DNA of 64,000 nt from Tetracentron sinense (lineage: Eukaryota > Streptophyta > Magnoliopsida > Trochodendrales > Trochodendraceae). The DNA is taken from the NCBI GenBank assembly GCA_015143295.1, contig CM026571.1:31896505-31960504 (forward strand), read 5' to 3'. Shown here one piece after another: positions 40,628 through 51,248 of the stretch (position 1 is the stretch's first letter; each line of letters opens with the position of its first letter). The translations under genes were made by a program, and so were the position numbers. The notes under the pieces are model-generated. The model was not told the DNA's origin, did no database searches, and saw only the letters and a list, made by a program, of their open reading frames with translations.

Positions 40628-42762
40628 TGTAAGCACCCCAATTTTGCACCCTTTTAACACCGTTAACACCTTCAAATCTTCTCAAAAACTCTTTCAAAAA
40701 CCCTCTTTCAAAACCCTCTTTCCAGGTGTTTTGATTTTCAAAAATGACCAAAGTACCCCTAGGGTAAAAAATTACCAAAATACCCTTGAAAAAATGCTAA
40801 AAAATTGTCATTGGGTTCAAAATGATTTTACAAATTTTTTGATGAATTTTGGCTATTTTTGGGATTAAATCGGATCTTAAAATGGGAAAATGACCAAAAT
40901 GCCCCTAAGGTGCAAAATGACAAAAATACCCCTGAAAAATACTTCAAAACTCACTTTTTATCTAAAAATATTTTTCTTAGATTTATCAGTTAAATTTCGG
41001 CTGTTTCCGGGCTCAAATCAGGCTTCAAATACATAATATAGCTCAAAATCACTTTTTAAAGCTTTATTTTGGTCGTTTATACCAAAAACGACCAGCCTTT
41101 TTTAGGCAGGTTTTGGCTGGTCGTTTTTGGCAAAAACGACCAAATTTTTTTTGGTTTTTTTTGGTTTGTCGTTTATGTCATAAACGACCAAATTAATATC
41201 CGGTTATTTTGGTCTTTTCCCCCCGCAAACCGACTTACTTTCCGTCATCGCCGACCTTTTGCCTTGGTCGTTTTTCACAAAAACGACCAAAGCGAAATTT
41301 TTTCAAAAAAAGATAGTCCCACATCGAAAATTTTGGTTTTTTCTCTTTTTTTCATCCCCTATAAAAGCCCAACCCCTTTCCTCAAAATCTCACCAATTCA
41401 CTCACCCTTTCCTTGGTTTTTTAAAGTCCTATGACTTAGAAAAACCCTTGGAAAATCATTTCCCGGGTGTTCAAAGTTCTAAGTTCTTTTTCTTTTCTTT
41501 TGGAGCATCCCCTCTTTGTCCGAAAGTTCACCGTACTTTCGGGAAGGTAATCTCTCTATCCCTAATCTCGCTTTCAATTTTTTAAGATTAATTACTTAAA
41601 TTATGTTTTGTCTTTAAATTTTACTTTTAGACTGCTAAAAGCCCCGCTTAGTCGAGCCTCTGCCCAAATCCCGGTTCAACACTAGCCCCGCCTAGTCGAA
41701 TCCCTGTCCAGTTTACTTAAACCCGGCTTAACCTGTCAAACCGCTGTCCAGTTTAATTAAACCCGGCTTACCCTGTTGAACCTCTGTCCGAACTTCGGTT
41801 CAAACATACCATACCTTGTCAAAACCCTGTCCGAATCTCGGTTCAAACCTTGATTCAAAACTCACCTACCTAAACCCTAATTACCCCTAGGTAAACCATA
41901 GTTGACTCCAGTTACCCTACCTAAACCCCAATTAGCCTACCTAAACCCTACCTAAACCCCAGTTACCTTACCTAAACCCTAGTTACCCCTAGGTAAACCC
42001 TAGTGACCTCTAGTTAAACCTTACCTAAACCCTAGGTCAAGCCTTACCCACCTAGTCGAACTTTTGTCCAAAAACCTCGCTTTAAACCCTGTTTCAAATC
42101 CCATCAAACCCTAAACCCAAGAGGCTCCTTGACATGAGCTAAAACTGTCCAAGTGCTCCTTGACATGAGCCAAAACTGTCCAAACACTCCTCAGCACGAG
42201 CTTAAAAGGCCACCTCGCTCCTCTAACAGGAGCAAAAACCCCCGAACCATTTGAAAACATCCTAACATCCAAAGGTCAACCTCAGCTTGTCCAACACCCA
42301 CAATCCAAATCAAACCATCAACTACCCATCTGGAACTACATGTGGCTTGATTCCACTGACTGTGGATACGTAGGCAACCCTGATCGGGTTCAGCTCACCT
42401 AGGATAGAACCCCTATCCTGTCCCAGCTTACATTAACATGTACATTATTGTTTGTACAATATTTGTCAAACATATAGATGAAATACAAGCTTCTCTTATG
42501 GTTTCCCCACTTTAATTCAGACTTAAGGAGTAGGTAACCATCTCCGGATGAGAGTTTAGGGGTGCCTAACACCTTCCCCTGACTCAAATGAACCCTTACC
42601 TTGAATTCTATTTCCAGACCAAAGCCTTATCCAATCTTTTAAGGGACCCTATTTTCCCTCACAATCTAAATAGGTGGCGACTCTCTTTTCAACATTTTTA
42701 ACACTATTCCTCCTCGGGTTCAATCCTGATCGGGAGTGGGGGGTTAAAATCCCGGATATACA
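40628..42762 (+). repeat. 5' LTR of the gag-only element
   Basis: 2135 bp, TGTAAGCACCCC to CCCGGATATACA. It holds four GGTCGTTT hairpins (41071-41291), a TATA box (41360-41367), CTAAACCC-rich sequence (41870-42120), repeats of CTCCTTGACATGAGC.AAAACTGTCC (42125-42200), and a double hairpin around GGATACGTAGGCAACC (42352-42390). It differs from the 3' LTR by scattered substitutions and one indel of about 45 bp near 41940. Confidence 0.9.
41071..41367 (+). promoter_or_regulatory. LTR promoter: TATA box and four GGTCGTTT hairpins
   Basis: Inverted repeats of GGTCGTTT/AAACGACC at 41071-41093, 41118-41142, 41165-41192 and 41265-41291, each with a small loop. They end about 70 bp before TATAAAAG at 41360-41367. 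The 3' LTR copy is at 49596-49892 with several arms mutated. Confidence 0.6.
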
Positions 42763-42764
42763 GC

Positions 42765-42784
42765 TTGGCGACTCTGCTGGGGAC
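42765..42784 (+). promoter_or_regulatory. Primer-binding site of the gag-only element
   Basis: TGGCGACTCTGCTGGGGA lies three bases after the LTR end. It is not the Met-tRNA type used by its host element. Tat/Ogre elements use other tRNAs such as Arg or Asp (family knowledge), but I did not match the tRNA. Confidence 0.65.
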
Positions 42785-44037
42785 TCTGGTTTCGCAGACC
42801 AGTATTCAAGCCAAAACCTAAGTCTGAACTGAACAAGGGAAACCATATCAGAAACTTTTAATTACATCTATAAGTTGCTAATTTTACTAATCTGTACATA
42901 TACTGACTCATTTTGTTGCCATTCATTGAATCTTGGACATTTGTTTGCCAACTTAGCAACATGCCTAGGATTCCATATTTTTTTATTCATTGCTTGATTT
43001 TGATTATTGTATTCATATACATTCATATTCAATGCATACCAGAATAAGGACCCTCTCACCTATCTAGTTGGATCCGGTAAGCTTACAATCGAGGGATGGT
43101 TATCCCCGATGCTGGAGCCCAAAGATCTGTGGAAAGCACTGGTTGTAGACCTAGAGATGGTTATCTCCGGTTAACGCAACTGGTCTTTCCCGCTTGCACC
43201 AATCGTCCCTTTTTAGGTATATTCTATACCGAAGAGTCGTATATACGGTCAAGTGCTCATCAACCTTTAGACAAAAACCTTGCATACACCAGCATAAGCA
43301 TATAGACTATAGGTTTTGTTTGGGTATAAACCAAGAACACCTGTCACGAGGGACTACCTTATCCCTATTCTGTTACTGGTTTAAGCTACTCCTGCATCAT
43401 TTGTTCAGGTATAGGGATAATCTTATCCCTATACTTAACCATTTTTGGAGCTTGTGTGAGCCTTGATTGCTAGATAGGTTTAACCCTAATCCATTCTTTA
43501 GTTAGCTCAATCATGTGAGGTTTAAAAGCCTAGATCTAAAGAGAATCATATGGAGAATCCATTGATTCATTTCGATCTTGACCCATTGGGCTCTGGCTTC
43601 CTACAACCCAGATAAGTGAAATGGATCTCTGCCCATTCACCTCATTGGATCACACGTTGAGCTGACTCATCCATTTTCTGAGTATACTTGCTCAGTTCAT
43701 TTGTGCATATCACCACATTCAACATGCTAACAACTGAAGTTTTGTGCATTAGACATCCATCATTCTTTGCACATATCTATATTCATGACCAGACAAAGGG
43801 CAACGTCCCATGTCAAAACGTCATCCATCAAATCATATGTGTGTCGCATCACTACTTTCATCATTGTCTTAACTCAGTCCGCCTTTAGCATCTCCACCTT
43901 CATTTGACTCATCTGTACATACGTCTTATTACCACCCAGTTTATAGCACCCTGAGCGGTACTAAACTATCTGCCCTCTTCGAGATGACTCCTGTAAGCAC
44001 GAGATTAACTGATTGAGAACAGCAAGTTGTCGAAGGT
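42785..44037 (+). other. 5' leader of the gag-only element
   Basis: About 1.25 kb of non-coding leader between primer site and gag ATG. Contains paired phrases GATGGTTATCCCCG and GATGGTTATCTCCG (43094-43170) and a repeated ATAGGGATAA..TTATCCCTAT pair around 43360-43440. No conserved domain in the short open frames. Confidence 0.6.
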
Positions 44038-45636
44038 GTGGAAACCGACCCTGACAGCCCAGTATCACCTCAACATGTACTGCAGCAAATCCCTGATTTA
44101 GAGGCGAGGGTACTTGGAACTGAACAAGGCATCCTAGAGTTGAAAAACATCATGCAGGATATCTTGAATGCCATGAATAGGAAGCAACCGTCCTCCTCTT
44201 CTATCCCGATCGCCGAACCACTAGCCTTGAACCGATCAAACCCATCATCTTGCAACCCACCACCTCCAAATCCACCCTCTCACAACCTATCACCTTCAAA
44301 TCCACCTTCTCACAACCCACCACCTCCAAATCCACCATCTCATAACTCATCACCTTCAAACCGGCCATCTCACAATCCACTACCGTTGAACCAACCATCC
44401 TCCAACATCCCGCCACCACGCACTGACCTGTATGAGGAGGAGGAGGCAAGGATTGCCCAGAATACAGAACAGCCAGGCATATCAACCAGCTCAGCCCATA
44501 CTCCAGACTTCTACAAGGACAGGATTGAAAGGTTAGAACAATTGGTGAAGAGGGCCCAGGGGTCCTACAACTTAACATCTACTGACTTCCGAGATATGTG
44601 TCTGCATCCGGGGATTCAATTGCCTCGAGACTTCAAAATGCCCGAATTTGAGAAATACAACGGAAAAGGATGCCCGGAGACACACCTGAAAGTCTACTGC
44701 GGAGAGTTGTTCCAGCTAGAGCACGGTGACAAGCTGCTGGTACAGCTATTTCAGAGAAGTTTGAAAGGATCAGCCCTACAGTGGTTCACCAAGGTTGACT
44801 CAGCCAAGGTCCGCACATGGGAAGGCCTCTGTGAGGCATTTGTCGCTCAATACTCTTACAAAATTGACTTGGTCCCACAGAGAGCAGATCTGGAGAGAAT
44901 GACTCAGAGAGAGAATGAATCATTTATCGAATATTTTGTTCGATGGAGGGAAAATGCTGGAAAGATGAACATTCCTCTGCCCGAGGATGAGTTGGTGACC
45001 ACATTCCTCCGCACACTCAAGCATCCATTCAAGACTCTACTAGCAGCCCAGCCTATTTCCAATTTCAGCACTATGGCCAAATGTGGGGCCAGGATTGAGG
45101 CTACAATGGGAGATGTGGGAGCAGTTGACATGTTCTCAGGATCCAAGGGGGCGTCATCCTCTAATCGTCCTCAACCACCGCGAAAAGATATACGGAGAAG
45201 AGAGGATGAGGTGCAAATGGTGACAGCAATGCCTGTCCATATTCCCCATTTATCCCAGCAACCCCGACAACTCGAGCAGACTCAGCGACAGCTTCCCTTG
45301 CAGCATATGACATTTGAACAGAAAAAGAGAAGAGTCTTCACTCCCATGCCATATACCATGACACAACTCCTCCCTTATTTACTGGATAAGAAATTGATCA
45401 CGCTGAGGGAACCCAAGCCGCCACCAATCACGCTGCCAAGAACATACAGGGCCGACCAGCATTGTGGGTATCATCAAGCCCCGGGGCATTCCACTGATAT
45501 GTGTTTTGATCTGAAGCACGCAATCCAAGACCTGCTTGAAACGGGAAAGATTCAATTTGAGCCAGGGAACACCGACATCAACCAGGTCCCTCTCCCTAAT
45601 CATGCAACAGCAGGAAACCGAGGCGCACCAGCCTAA
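44038..45636 (+). CDS. Gag polyprotein of the gag-only Tat/Ogre-like element, intact
   Basis: 532 codons without interruption. Order: coiled N-terminus (DLEARVLGTEQGILELK), a Pro/Ser/Asn-rich linker of repeated NPPSHN units (about residues 75-125), a capsid-like retrotransposon gag domain (about 195-365, with PEFEKYNGKGCPETHL, LVQLFQRSLKGSALQWF, YFVRWREN and TTFLRTLKHPF), a basic region, and near residues 480-505 CGYHQAPGHSTDMC followed by LKHAIQDLLETG, the zinc-knuckle-like motif of Tat/Ogre gag. The protein would form the particle core that packages element RNA. It ends with TAA at 45634, and no pol frame follows. The same region on the other strand is a shadow. Confidence 0.9.
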   Translation: METDPDSPVSPQHVLQQIPDLEARVLGTEQGILELKNIMQDILNAMNRKQPSSSSIPIAEPLALNRSNPSSCNPPPPNPPSHNLSPSNPPSHNPPPPNPPSHNSSPSNRPSHNPLPLNQPSSNIPPPRTDLYEEEEARIAQNTEQPGISTSSAHTPDFYKDRIERLEQLVKRAQGSYNLTSTDFRDMCLHPGIQLPRDFKMPEFEKYNGKGCPETHLKVYCGELFQLEHGDKLLVQLFQRSLKGSALQWFTKVDSAKVRTWEGLCEAFVAQYSYKIDLVPQRADLERMTQRENESFIEYFVRWRENAGKMNIPLPEDELVTTFLRTLKHPFKTLLAAQPISNFSTMAKCGARIEATMGDVGAVDMFSGSKGASSSNRPQPPRKDIRRREDEVQMVTAMPVHIPHLSQQPRQLEQTQRQLPLQHMTFEQKKRRVFTPMPYTMTQLLPYLLDKKLITLREPKPPPITLPRTYRADQHCGYHQAPGHSTDMCFDLKHAIQDLLETGKIQFEPGNTDINQVPLPNHATAGNRGAPA

Positions 45637-46391
45637 GCAAATCTATAGCCAACTTTGAGCAGTCTCACCAGTTTTTTTGTCTTTTTAGTTTATTCCATAA
45701 TTTCTCTTTTTGCAAATGGCCATAATGGCCCAAATCGAAGTCTTCCCTGTCAGTTAACATATTAGCCAATGGCCACTTGTCTTTATTTTCTGCATTTGAG
45801 TCTGTACATCCTTTCATAGTCTAATGAAATTCTCCACTTTTGTTAAATCTGTCTTGCTTACTACTCCGAGATGCCTATTTTTGGGAACTAAACTAGATTC
45901 TAAGCTTATAAAGGACAATTGATCATCAGGTGAGTAGTCTAAAAACTCACGACCCTCTTATGAACTAGAAAGGTACTCTGCTCCCCAAAGATTTCAAGGC
46001 GAGCTACCAATCCATCAAAAGAAGAGAAGCAAAGGAGCGACGAAGACCTCCTCGAGCTATCAAGCATTAACACATTTGAATGAGGATAATGCAATGACCA
46101 CGCATGCTCTTGACCAATCAAAGAAAGGATAGGAGGCCATCCTTGGATAACCCTTAATATCTCCTTCGTACCCATGCAATAACATACGCTAGTTAGCCCT
46201 TCGAGCCTAATAGCCTTTCTTTTTAACCCATACACTAGGGCACCCTATGAATCACAAATCAGCATAGCTGAATCCAACCAATCAAAAGCAAAGCTTATTT
46301 TGAACTACGGCATGACCTGATTCCACTGATCGTGGATACGTAGGCAACCTAAAAATAGGTTCGGTCACATTATGCCAAATTTTCAGCTATC

Positions 46392-46424
<33 letters not shown>

Positions 46425-47440
46425 AAAAATGGCAAATCTCCAAAATGATAAAGAGAAGCCAACTGGTTCCGTCTCTGCATGCAGCAACAAATAAACCTTT
46501 TAGGGTGTCCTACCCCCAAAAAAAATAATAATAATAATACTTTGAGCCTCAATCGTTTCTACCCCTACTACATTTCGTCCTAGTAACTAAGCCCTCTTTG
46601 ATCTTTGAAAGGTCTTGAGCATCAGTGGTCAAAAGCATTAATCTCTACCATTTTACCAGGCAATGACGGGAGAAGACAGATCAGCTTATCAGAAATCGCA
46701 GGCTTAGTGAAAACCAGAAATGGCACTAAGGCGCAAAAATTATGCGAGCCCAGCCTTGACATTGTTGTCAGGGACAAAAATGGGAACAAATTAGTCAATT
46801 ACGCAGGCATGAGTGAAAATCGGAAACGACCTCATTGCGCAAAATAACGTGAACCCAGTCCTGGTGAAACCTATTAAGGTCCAGGGGCAAAAAAGGGAAA
46901 ATCAAAGTTCAAGCTTTCAGCAACTTACAATCAAGCGCCACTAGTAGCAATCGGCTAATACAGTCAAGCACTATCTTATGCATCTGGCATCTGGCAAGGA
47001 CATCCAGGAGCAGACTTACCTATCTATTTCAGAAGCTATTAAGCCAGACTTAGTCAATTCCTTTCTAAGACAAAGGAATCCTAGCTAGGCTTCCCATCAA
47101 CAGGCAATATCGGACATCTTTCAAAATACTTATGTCGATTGCCAGTCTGTCAAGTCATTCTGTCAACCTATCACCAAGACATCGGTTTGTCATGTCAAGT
47201 CAGTCAGTCAGAGTCATGTCCTCATGCAAGTCAGCTCAAATTTGGCTAATCCTTTCGGTGGTGCAATCGGATCTCCTGAACTTAAGACTTGTTCAAGCAA
47301 ATTATCCTACCAGATTATTTCAGTTGGACAAATCCAGGCACAACCTCAATACAGTATTGATACATCGGGCAGAGGGCAGATATCAGATAGAGGCTCAGGG
47401 TCGTGCTCCACTCTCTTAATCCTCATACCTCATTCATTTC
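45637..47440 (+). other. Post-gag non-coding region with a copy of the LTR double hairpin
   Basis: No pol domain in any frame. A 27-bp or so A run lies at 46395-46422. Positions 46300-46365 repeat the LTR block with GAACTAC, TGATTCCACTGATCGTGG and ATACGTAGGCAACC. Two related phrases GAAA.(T/C)CGCAGGC/TACGCAGGC..AAAA..GGAAA recur at 46690-46830. Confidence 0.6.
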
Positions 47441-47775
47441 ATTTGCTTGCTTATGGGTATGCCATGTGGCTATCCCTTTTCATGCATTTACATTTTGCTT
47501 GCTCATGAGCTAGCCGTGTGGCTATCTCCATTTGTACATATATCGCATTCATTTGCTTGCTTTGCAATCATTCTCAGTGAAGACGGTTGTGTAACCAATC
47601 TTCACTAACCTTATATTTTGCTTCTCATGGGTTAGCCGTGTGGCTTTCTCCATTCATACATCTTTCTTGTAAAATGGAGCAACCACGTGGTTGTCTCTAT
47701 TCATCATACACTCTGCTTGCTTATACACTTGCTCGTGGACTAGCCGTGAAGCTATCTCCACTTATACATCTGCTT
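47440..47775 (+). repeat. Irregular array of GCCGTGTGGC / CAACCACGTGGTTG palindromes
   Basis: Five units spaced about 55-80 bp: GCCATGTGGC, TAGCCGTGTGGCTA, TAGCCGTGTGGCTT, CAACCACGTGGTTG, TAGCCGTGAAGCTA, each followed by TCTCC or TCCC and a CATTCATACAT-like phrase. Upstream edge of the palindrome zone. Confidence 0.6.
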
Positions 47776-47837
47776 GCTTACTTGTGCTGAAGTGATCATG
47801 CGATCCCTTCAAAACCTAGCTTCATTCATCTTACTGG

Positions 47838-48095
47838 CATCTTACCCGGTGGGGCAACCGTGCGGTTGTCAGCACCATGGCATCTTACCCGGTGGGGCAA
47901 CCGCGCGGTTGTCAGCACCATGGTATCTTACCCGGTGGGGCAGCCGTGCGGTTGTCAGTACCATAGCATAGTACCCGGTGGGGCAACCGCGTGGTTGTCA
48001 GCACCATAGCATAGTACCCGGTGGGGCAACCGCGCGGTTGTCTACACCATGGCATAGTACCCAGTGGGACAACCACGCGGTTGTCAGCACTAATT
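47838..48095 (+). repeat. 43-bp tandem array with CAACCGCGCGGTTG palindrome, 6 units
   Basis: Units begin CATCTTACCCGGTGGGGCAA and contain a 14-bp perfect palindrome in the best copies, then TCAGCACCATGG. The period is exactly 43 bp across most of the array. Confidence 0.85.
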
Positions 48096-48107
48096 GCATC
48101 TTACCCA

Positions 48108-48845
48108 TTTTTTGAAGGAGTAACTGAACGGTTGTCTGATCAACCTTCAGTTGCGGCCTCTCGTGAAGCTGGTTGTGTAACCAACCTTCACTCATTTGCA
48201 TCTTTCACCACATGTTCACATTTCACCGCACATCACTGCAATACTTGCTCACTCTTAAAGGAGTAACTGACACGGTTGTCTGAACGACCATCAGTTGCGA
48301 CCTCCTGTGAAACAAGTCTTGCATTCTTCACACACTGTACTGCAATACTTGCTCACTCTTAAAGGAGTAACTTACACGGTTGTCTGATCGGCCATCAGTT
48401 ACGGCCTCCTGTGAAACAAGTCTTGCATTCTTCACACATTGCACTGCAATACTTGCTCACTCTTAAAGGAGTAACTAACACGGTTGTCTGATCGGCCATC
48501 AGTTACGGCATCCTGTGAAACAAGTCTTGCACACTTCACACACTGCACTACAATACTTGCTCACTCTTAAAGGAGTAACTGACACGGTTGTCTGATCGAC
48601 CATTAGTTGCGGCCTCTTGTGAAGCCCGTCTTGCACACTTCACACACTGCGCTGCAATACTTGCTCACTCTTAAAGGAGTAACTGACACGGTTGTCTGAT
48701 CGACCATCAGTTGTGGCCTCCTGTGAAACAAGTCTTGTACACTTCACAGCACTGCACTACTTGCTCACGCTTTAAGGAGTAACTGAAACGGTTGTCTGAT
48801 CGACCATCAGTTGCGGCCTCCTGTGAAGCCAGTTTTGCAACAAGC
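48108..48845 (+). repeat. ~104-bp tandem array with AACTGA..TCAGTT hairpin, 7 units
   Basis: Units: AAAGGAGTAACTGACACGGT, TGTCTGATCGACCATCAGTT, GCGGCCTCCTGTGAA and a CTTGCACACTTCACACACTG spacer. The outer arms GGAG/CTCC extend the hairpin. Period 103-107 bp. Confidence 0.85.
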
Positions 48846-49138
48846 ATTACCCACTTGCATCTCGTCACTTGCATCTCACCCACTTGCATCATGCACCCCT
48901 CTATTTGGTCGTGTGATCGATTAGCAGACAGCTTTATACACCATAATCCCCTCTATCCCCAGCAAGTGCCGACTTGGCACAAACACACCCTTCCTTTGTC
49001 ACCCATCAGTCATCCAACCCTTGGTAAACAGTCTAAGTAGATTTTATCTTTTCCTCTATCTTTTCTCAGGTTTTCTTCACACACGCGTGCAAAATTGAAG
49101 CGTTATCAGCCTTTGTCGTTCACGTGCCCACCCTCCGA

Positions 49139-49152
49139 CAAAGCGGGGCAAC
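49139..49152 (+). promoter_or_regulatory. Polypurine tract of the gag-only element
   Basis: CAAAGCGGGGCAAC ends at the start of the 3' LTR (TGTAAGCACC). Purine-rich with interruptions, in the expected place. Confidence 0.6.
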
Positions 49153-51243
49153 TGTAAGCACCCCAATTTTGCACCCTTTTAACACCGTTAACACCTTCAA
49201 ATCTTCTAAAAAACTCTTTCAAAAACCCTCTTTTAAAACCCTCTTTCCAGGTGTTTTGATTTTCAAAAATGACCAAAGTACCCCTAGGGTGAAAAATTAC
49301 CAAAATACCCTTGAAAAAATGCTAAAAAATTGTCATTGGGTTCAAAATGATTTTACAAATTTTTTGATGAATTTTGGCTATTTTTGGGATTAAATCGGAT
49401 CTTAAAATGGGAAAATGACCAAAATACCCATAAGGTGCAAAATGACAAAAATACCCCTGAAAAATACTTCAAAACTCACTTTTTATCTAAAAATATTTTT
49501 CTTGGATTTATCAGTTAAATTTCGGTTGTTTCCGGGCTCAAATCAGGCTTCAAATACATAATATAGCTCAAAATCACTTTTTAAAGCTTTATTTTGGTCG
49601 CTTATACCAAAAACGACCAGCCTTTTTTAGGCAGGTTTTGGCTGGTCGTTTTTGGCAAAAACGATCAAATTTTTTTTGGTTTTTTTTGGTTTGTCATTTA
49701 TGTCATAAACGACCAAATTAATATCCGGTTATTTTGGTCTTTTCCCCCCGCAAACCGACTTACTTTCCGTCATCGCCGACCTTTTGCCTTGGTTGTTTTT
49801 CAAAAAAACGACCAAAGCGAAATTTTTTCAAAAAAAGATAGTCCCACATCGAAAATTTTGGTTTTTTCTCCTTTTTTCATCCCCTATAAAAGCCCAACCC
49901 CTTTCCTCAAAATCTCACCAATTCACTCACCCTTTCCTTGGTTTTTTAAAGTCCTATGACTTAGAAAAACCCTTGGAAAATCATTTCCCGGGTGTTCAAA
50001 GTTCTAAGTTCTTTTTCTTTTCTTTTGGAGCATCCCCTCTTTGTCCGAAAGTTCACCGTACTTTCGGGAAGGTAATCTCTCTATCCCTAATCTCGCTTTC
50101 AATTTTTTAAGCTTTATTATTAATTACTTAAATTATGTTTTGTCTTTAAATTTTACTTTTAGACTGCTAAAAGCCCCGCTTAGTCGAACCTCTGCCCAAA
50201 TCCCGGTTCAACACTAGCCCCGCCTAGTCGAACCCCTGTCCAGTTTACTTAAACCCGGCTTAACCTGTCAAACCCCTGTCCAGTTTACTTAAACCCGGCT
50301 TACCCTGTCGAACCTCTGTCCGAACTTCGGTTCAAACATACCATACCCTGTCAAAACCCTGTCCGAATCTCGGTTCAAACCTTGATTCAAAACTCACCTA
50401 CCTAAACCCTAATTACCCCTAGGTAAACCCTAGTTGACTCCAGTTACCCTACCTAAACCCTAGTTACCCCTAGGTAAACCCTAGTGACCTCTAGTTAAAC
50501 CTTACCTAAACCCTAGGTCAAGCCTTACCCACCTAGTCGAACTTTTGTCCAAAAACCTCGCTTTAAACCCTGTTTCAAATCCCATCAAACCCTAAACCCA
50601 AGAGGCTCCTTGACATGAGCTAAAACTGTCCAAGTGCTCCTTGACATGAGCCAAAACTGTCCAAACGCTCCTCAGCACGAGCTTAAAAGGCCACCTCGCT
50701 CCTCTAACAGGAGCAAAAACCCCCGAACCATTCGAAAACATCCTAACATCCAAAGGTCAACCTCAGCTTGTCCAACACCCACAATCCAAATCAAACCATG
50801 AACTACCTATCTGGAACTACGTGTGGCTTGATTCCACTGACTGTGGATACGTAGGCAACCCTGATCGGGTTCAGCTCACCTAGGATAGAACCCCTATCCT
50901 GTCCCAGCTTACATTAACATGTACATTACTGTTTGTACAATATTTGTCAAACATATAGATGAAATACAAGCTTCTCTTATAGTTTCCCCACTTTAATTCA
51001 GACTTAAGGAGTAGGTAACCATCTCCGGATGGGAGTTTAGGGGTGCCTAACACCATCCCCTGACTCAAATGAACCCTTACCTTGAACTCTATTTCCAGAC
51101 CAAAGCCTTATCCAATCTTTTAAGGGACCCTATTTTCCCTCACAATCTAAATAGGTGGCGACTCTCTTTTCAACATTTTTAACACTATTCCTCCTTGGGT
51201 TCAATCCTGATCGGGAGTGGGGGGTTAAAATCCCGGGTCTACA
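49153..51243 (+). repeat. 3' LTR of the gag-only element
   Basis: 2091 bp, TGTAAGCACCCC to CCCGGGTCTACA, followed by the GGTGC duplication. By eye it is about 98 percent identical to the 5' LTR over the first 800 bp. TATA box at 49885-49892, double hairpin around 50833-50872. Confidence 0.9.
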
Positions 51244-51248
51244 GGTGC

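Larger units (their letters stand above)
40628..51243 (+). mobile_element. 10.6-kb gag-only Tat/Ogre-like LTR retrotransposon (TR-GAG type)
   Basis: Complete element: LTR 40628-42762, primer site, gag at 44038-45636, non-coding 3' half with palindromic arrays, polypurine tract, LTR 49153-51243. GGTGC flanks both ends (40623-40627 and 51244-51248). It sits inside the integrase gene of the Tekay-like element in opposite orientation, and removing it restores that frame (QMAP then FEALYGR). There is no protease, reverse transcriptase or integrase, so it must depend on enzymes from elsewhere. The class of gag-only long elements has been called TR-GAG. The intact gag and similar LTRs indicate a rather young insertion. 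Confidence 0.9.

Noticed and set aside
40485..40868. 127-codon plus-strand frame
   Set aside because: It spans the boundary between Tekay integrase (antisense) and the inner LTR, so it is a chance frame across an insertion junction.
41069..41585. Overlapping 121- and 108-codon frames repeated at 49594-50110
   Set aside because: Both lie in LTR U3 hairpins and promoter sequence; duplication reflects the two LTR copies, not a gene.
44201..44578. Minus-strand frame opposite gag
   Set aside because: Shadow of the proline-rich gag repeats; no independent support.
47838..48845. CRISPR-like regular repeats
   Set aside because: The units are contiguous tandem repeats without unique spacers, and the window is plant nuclear DNA.
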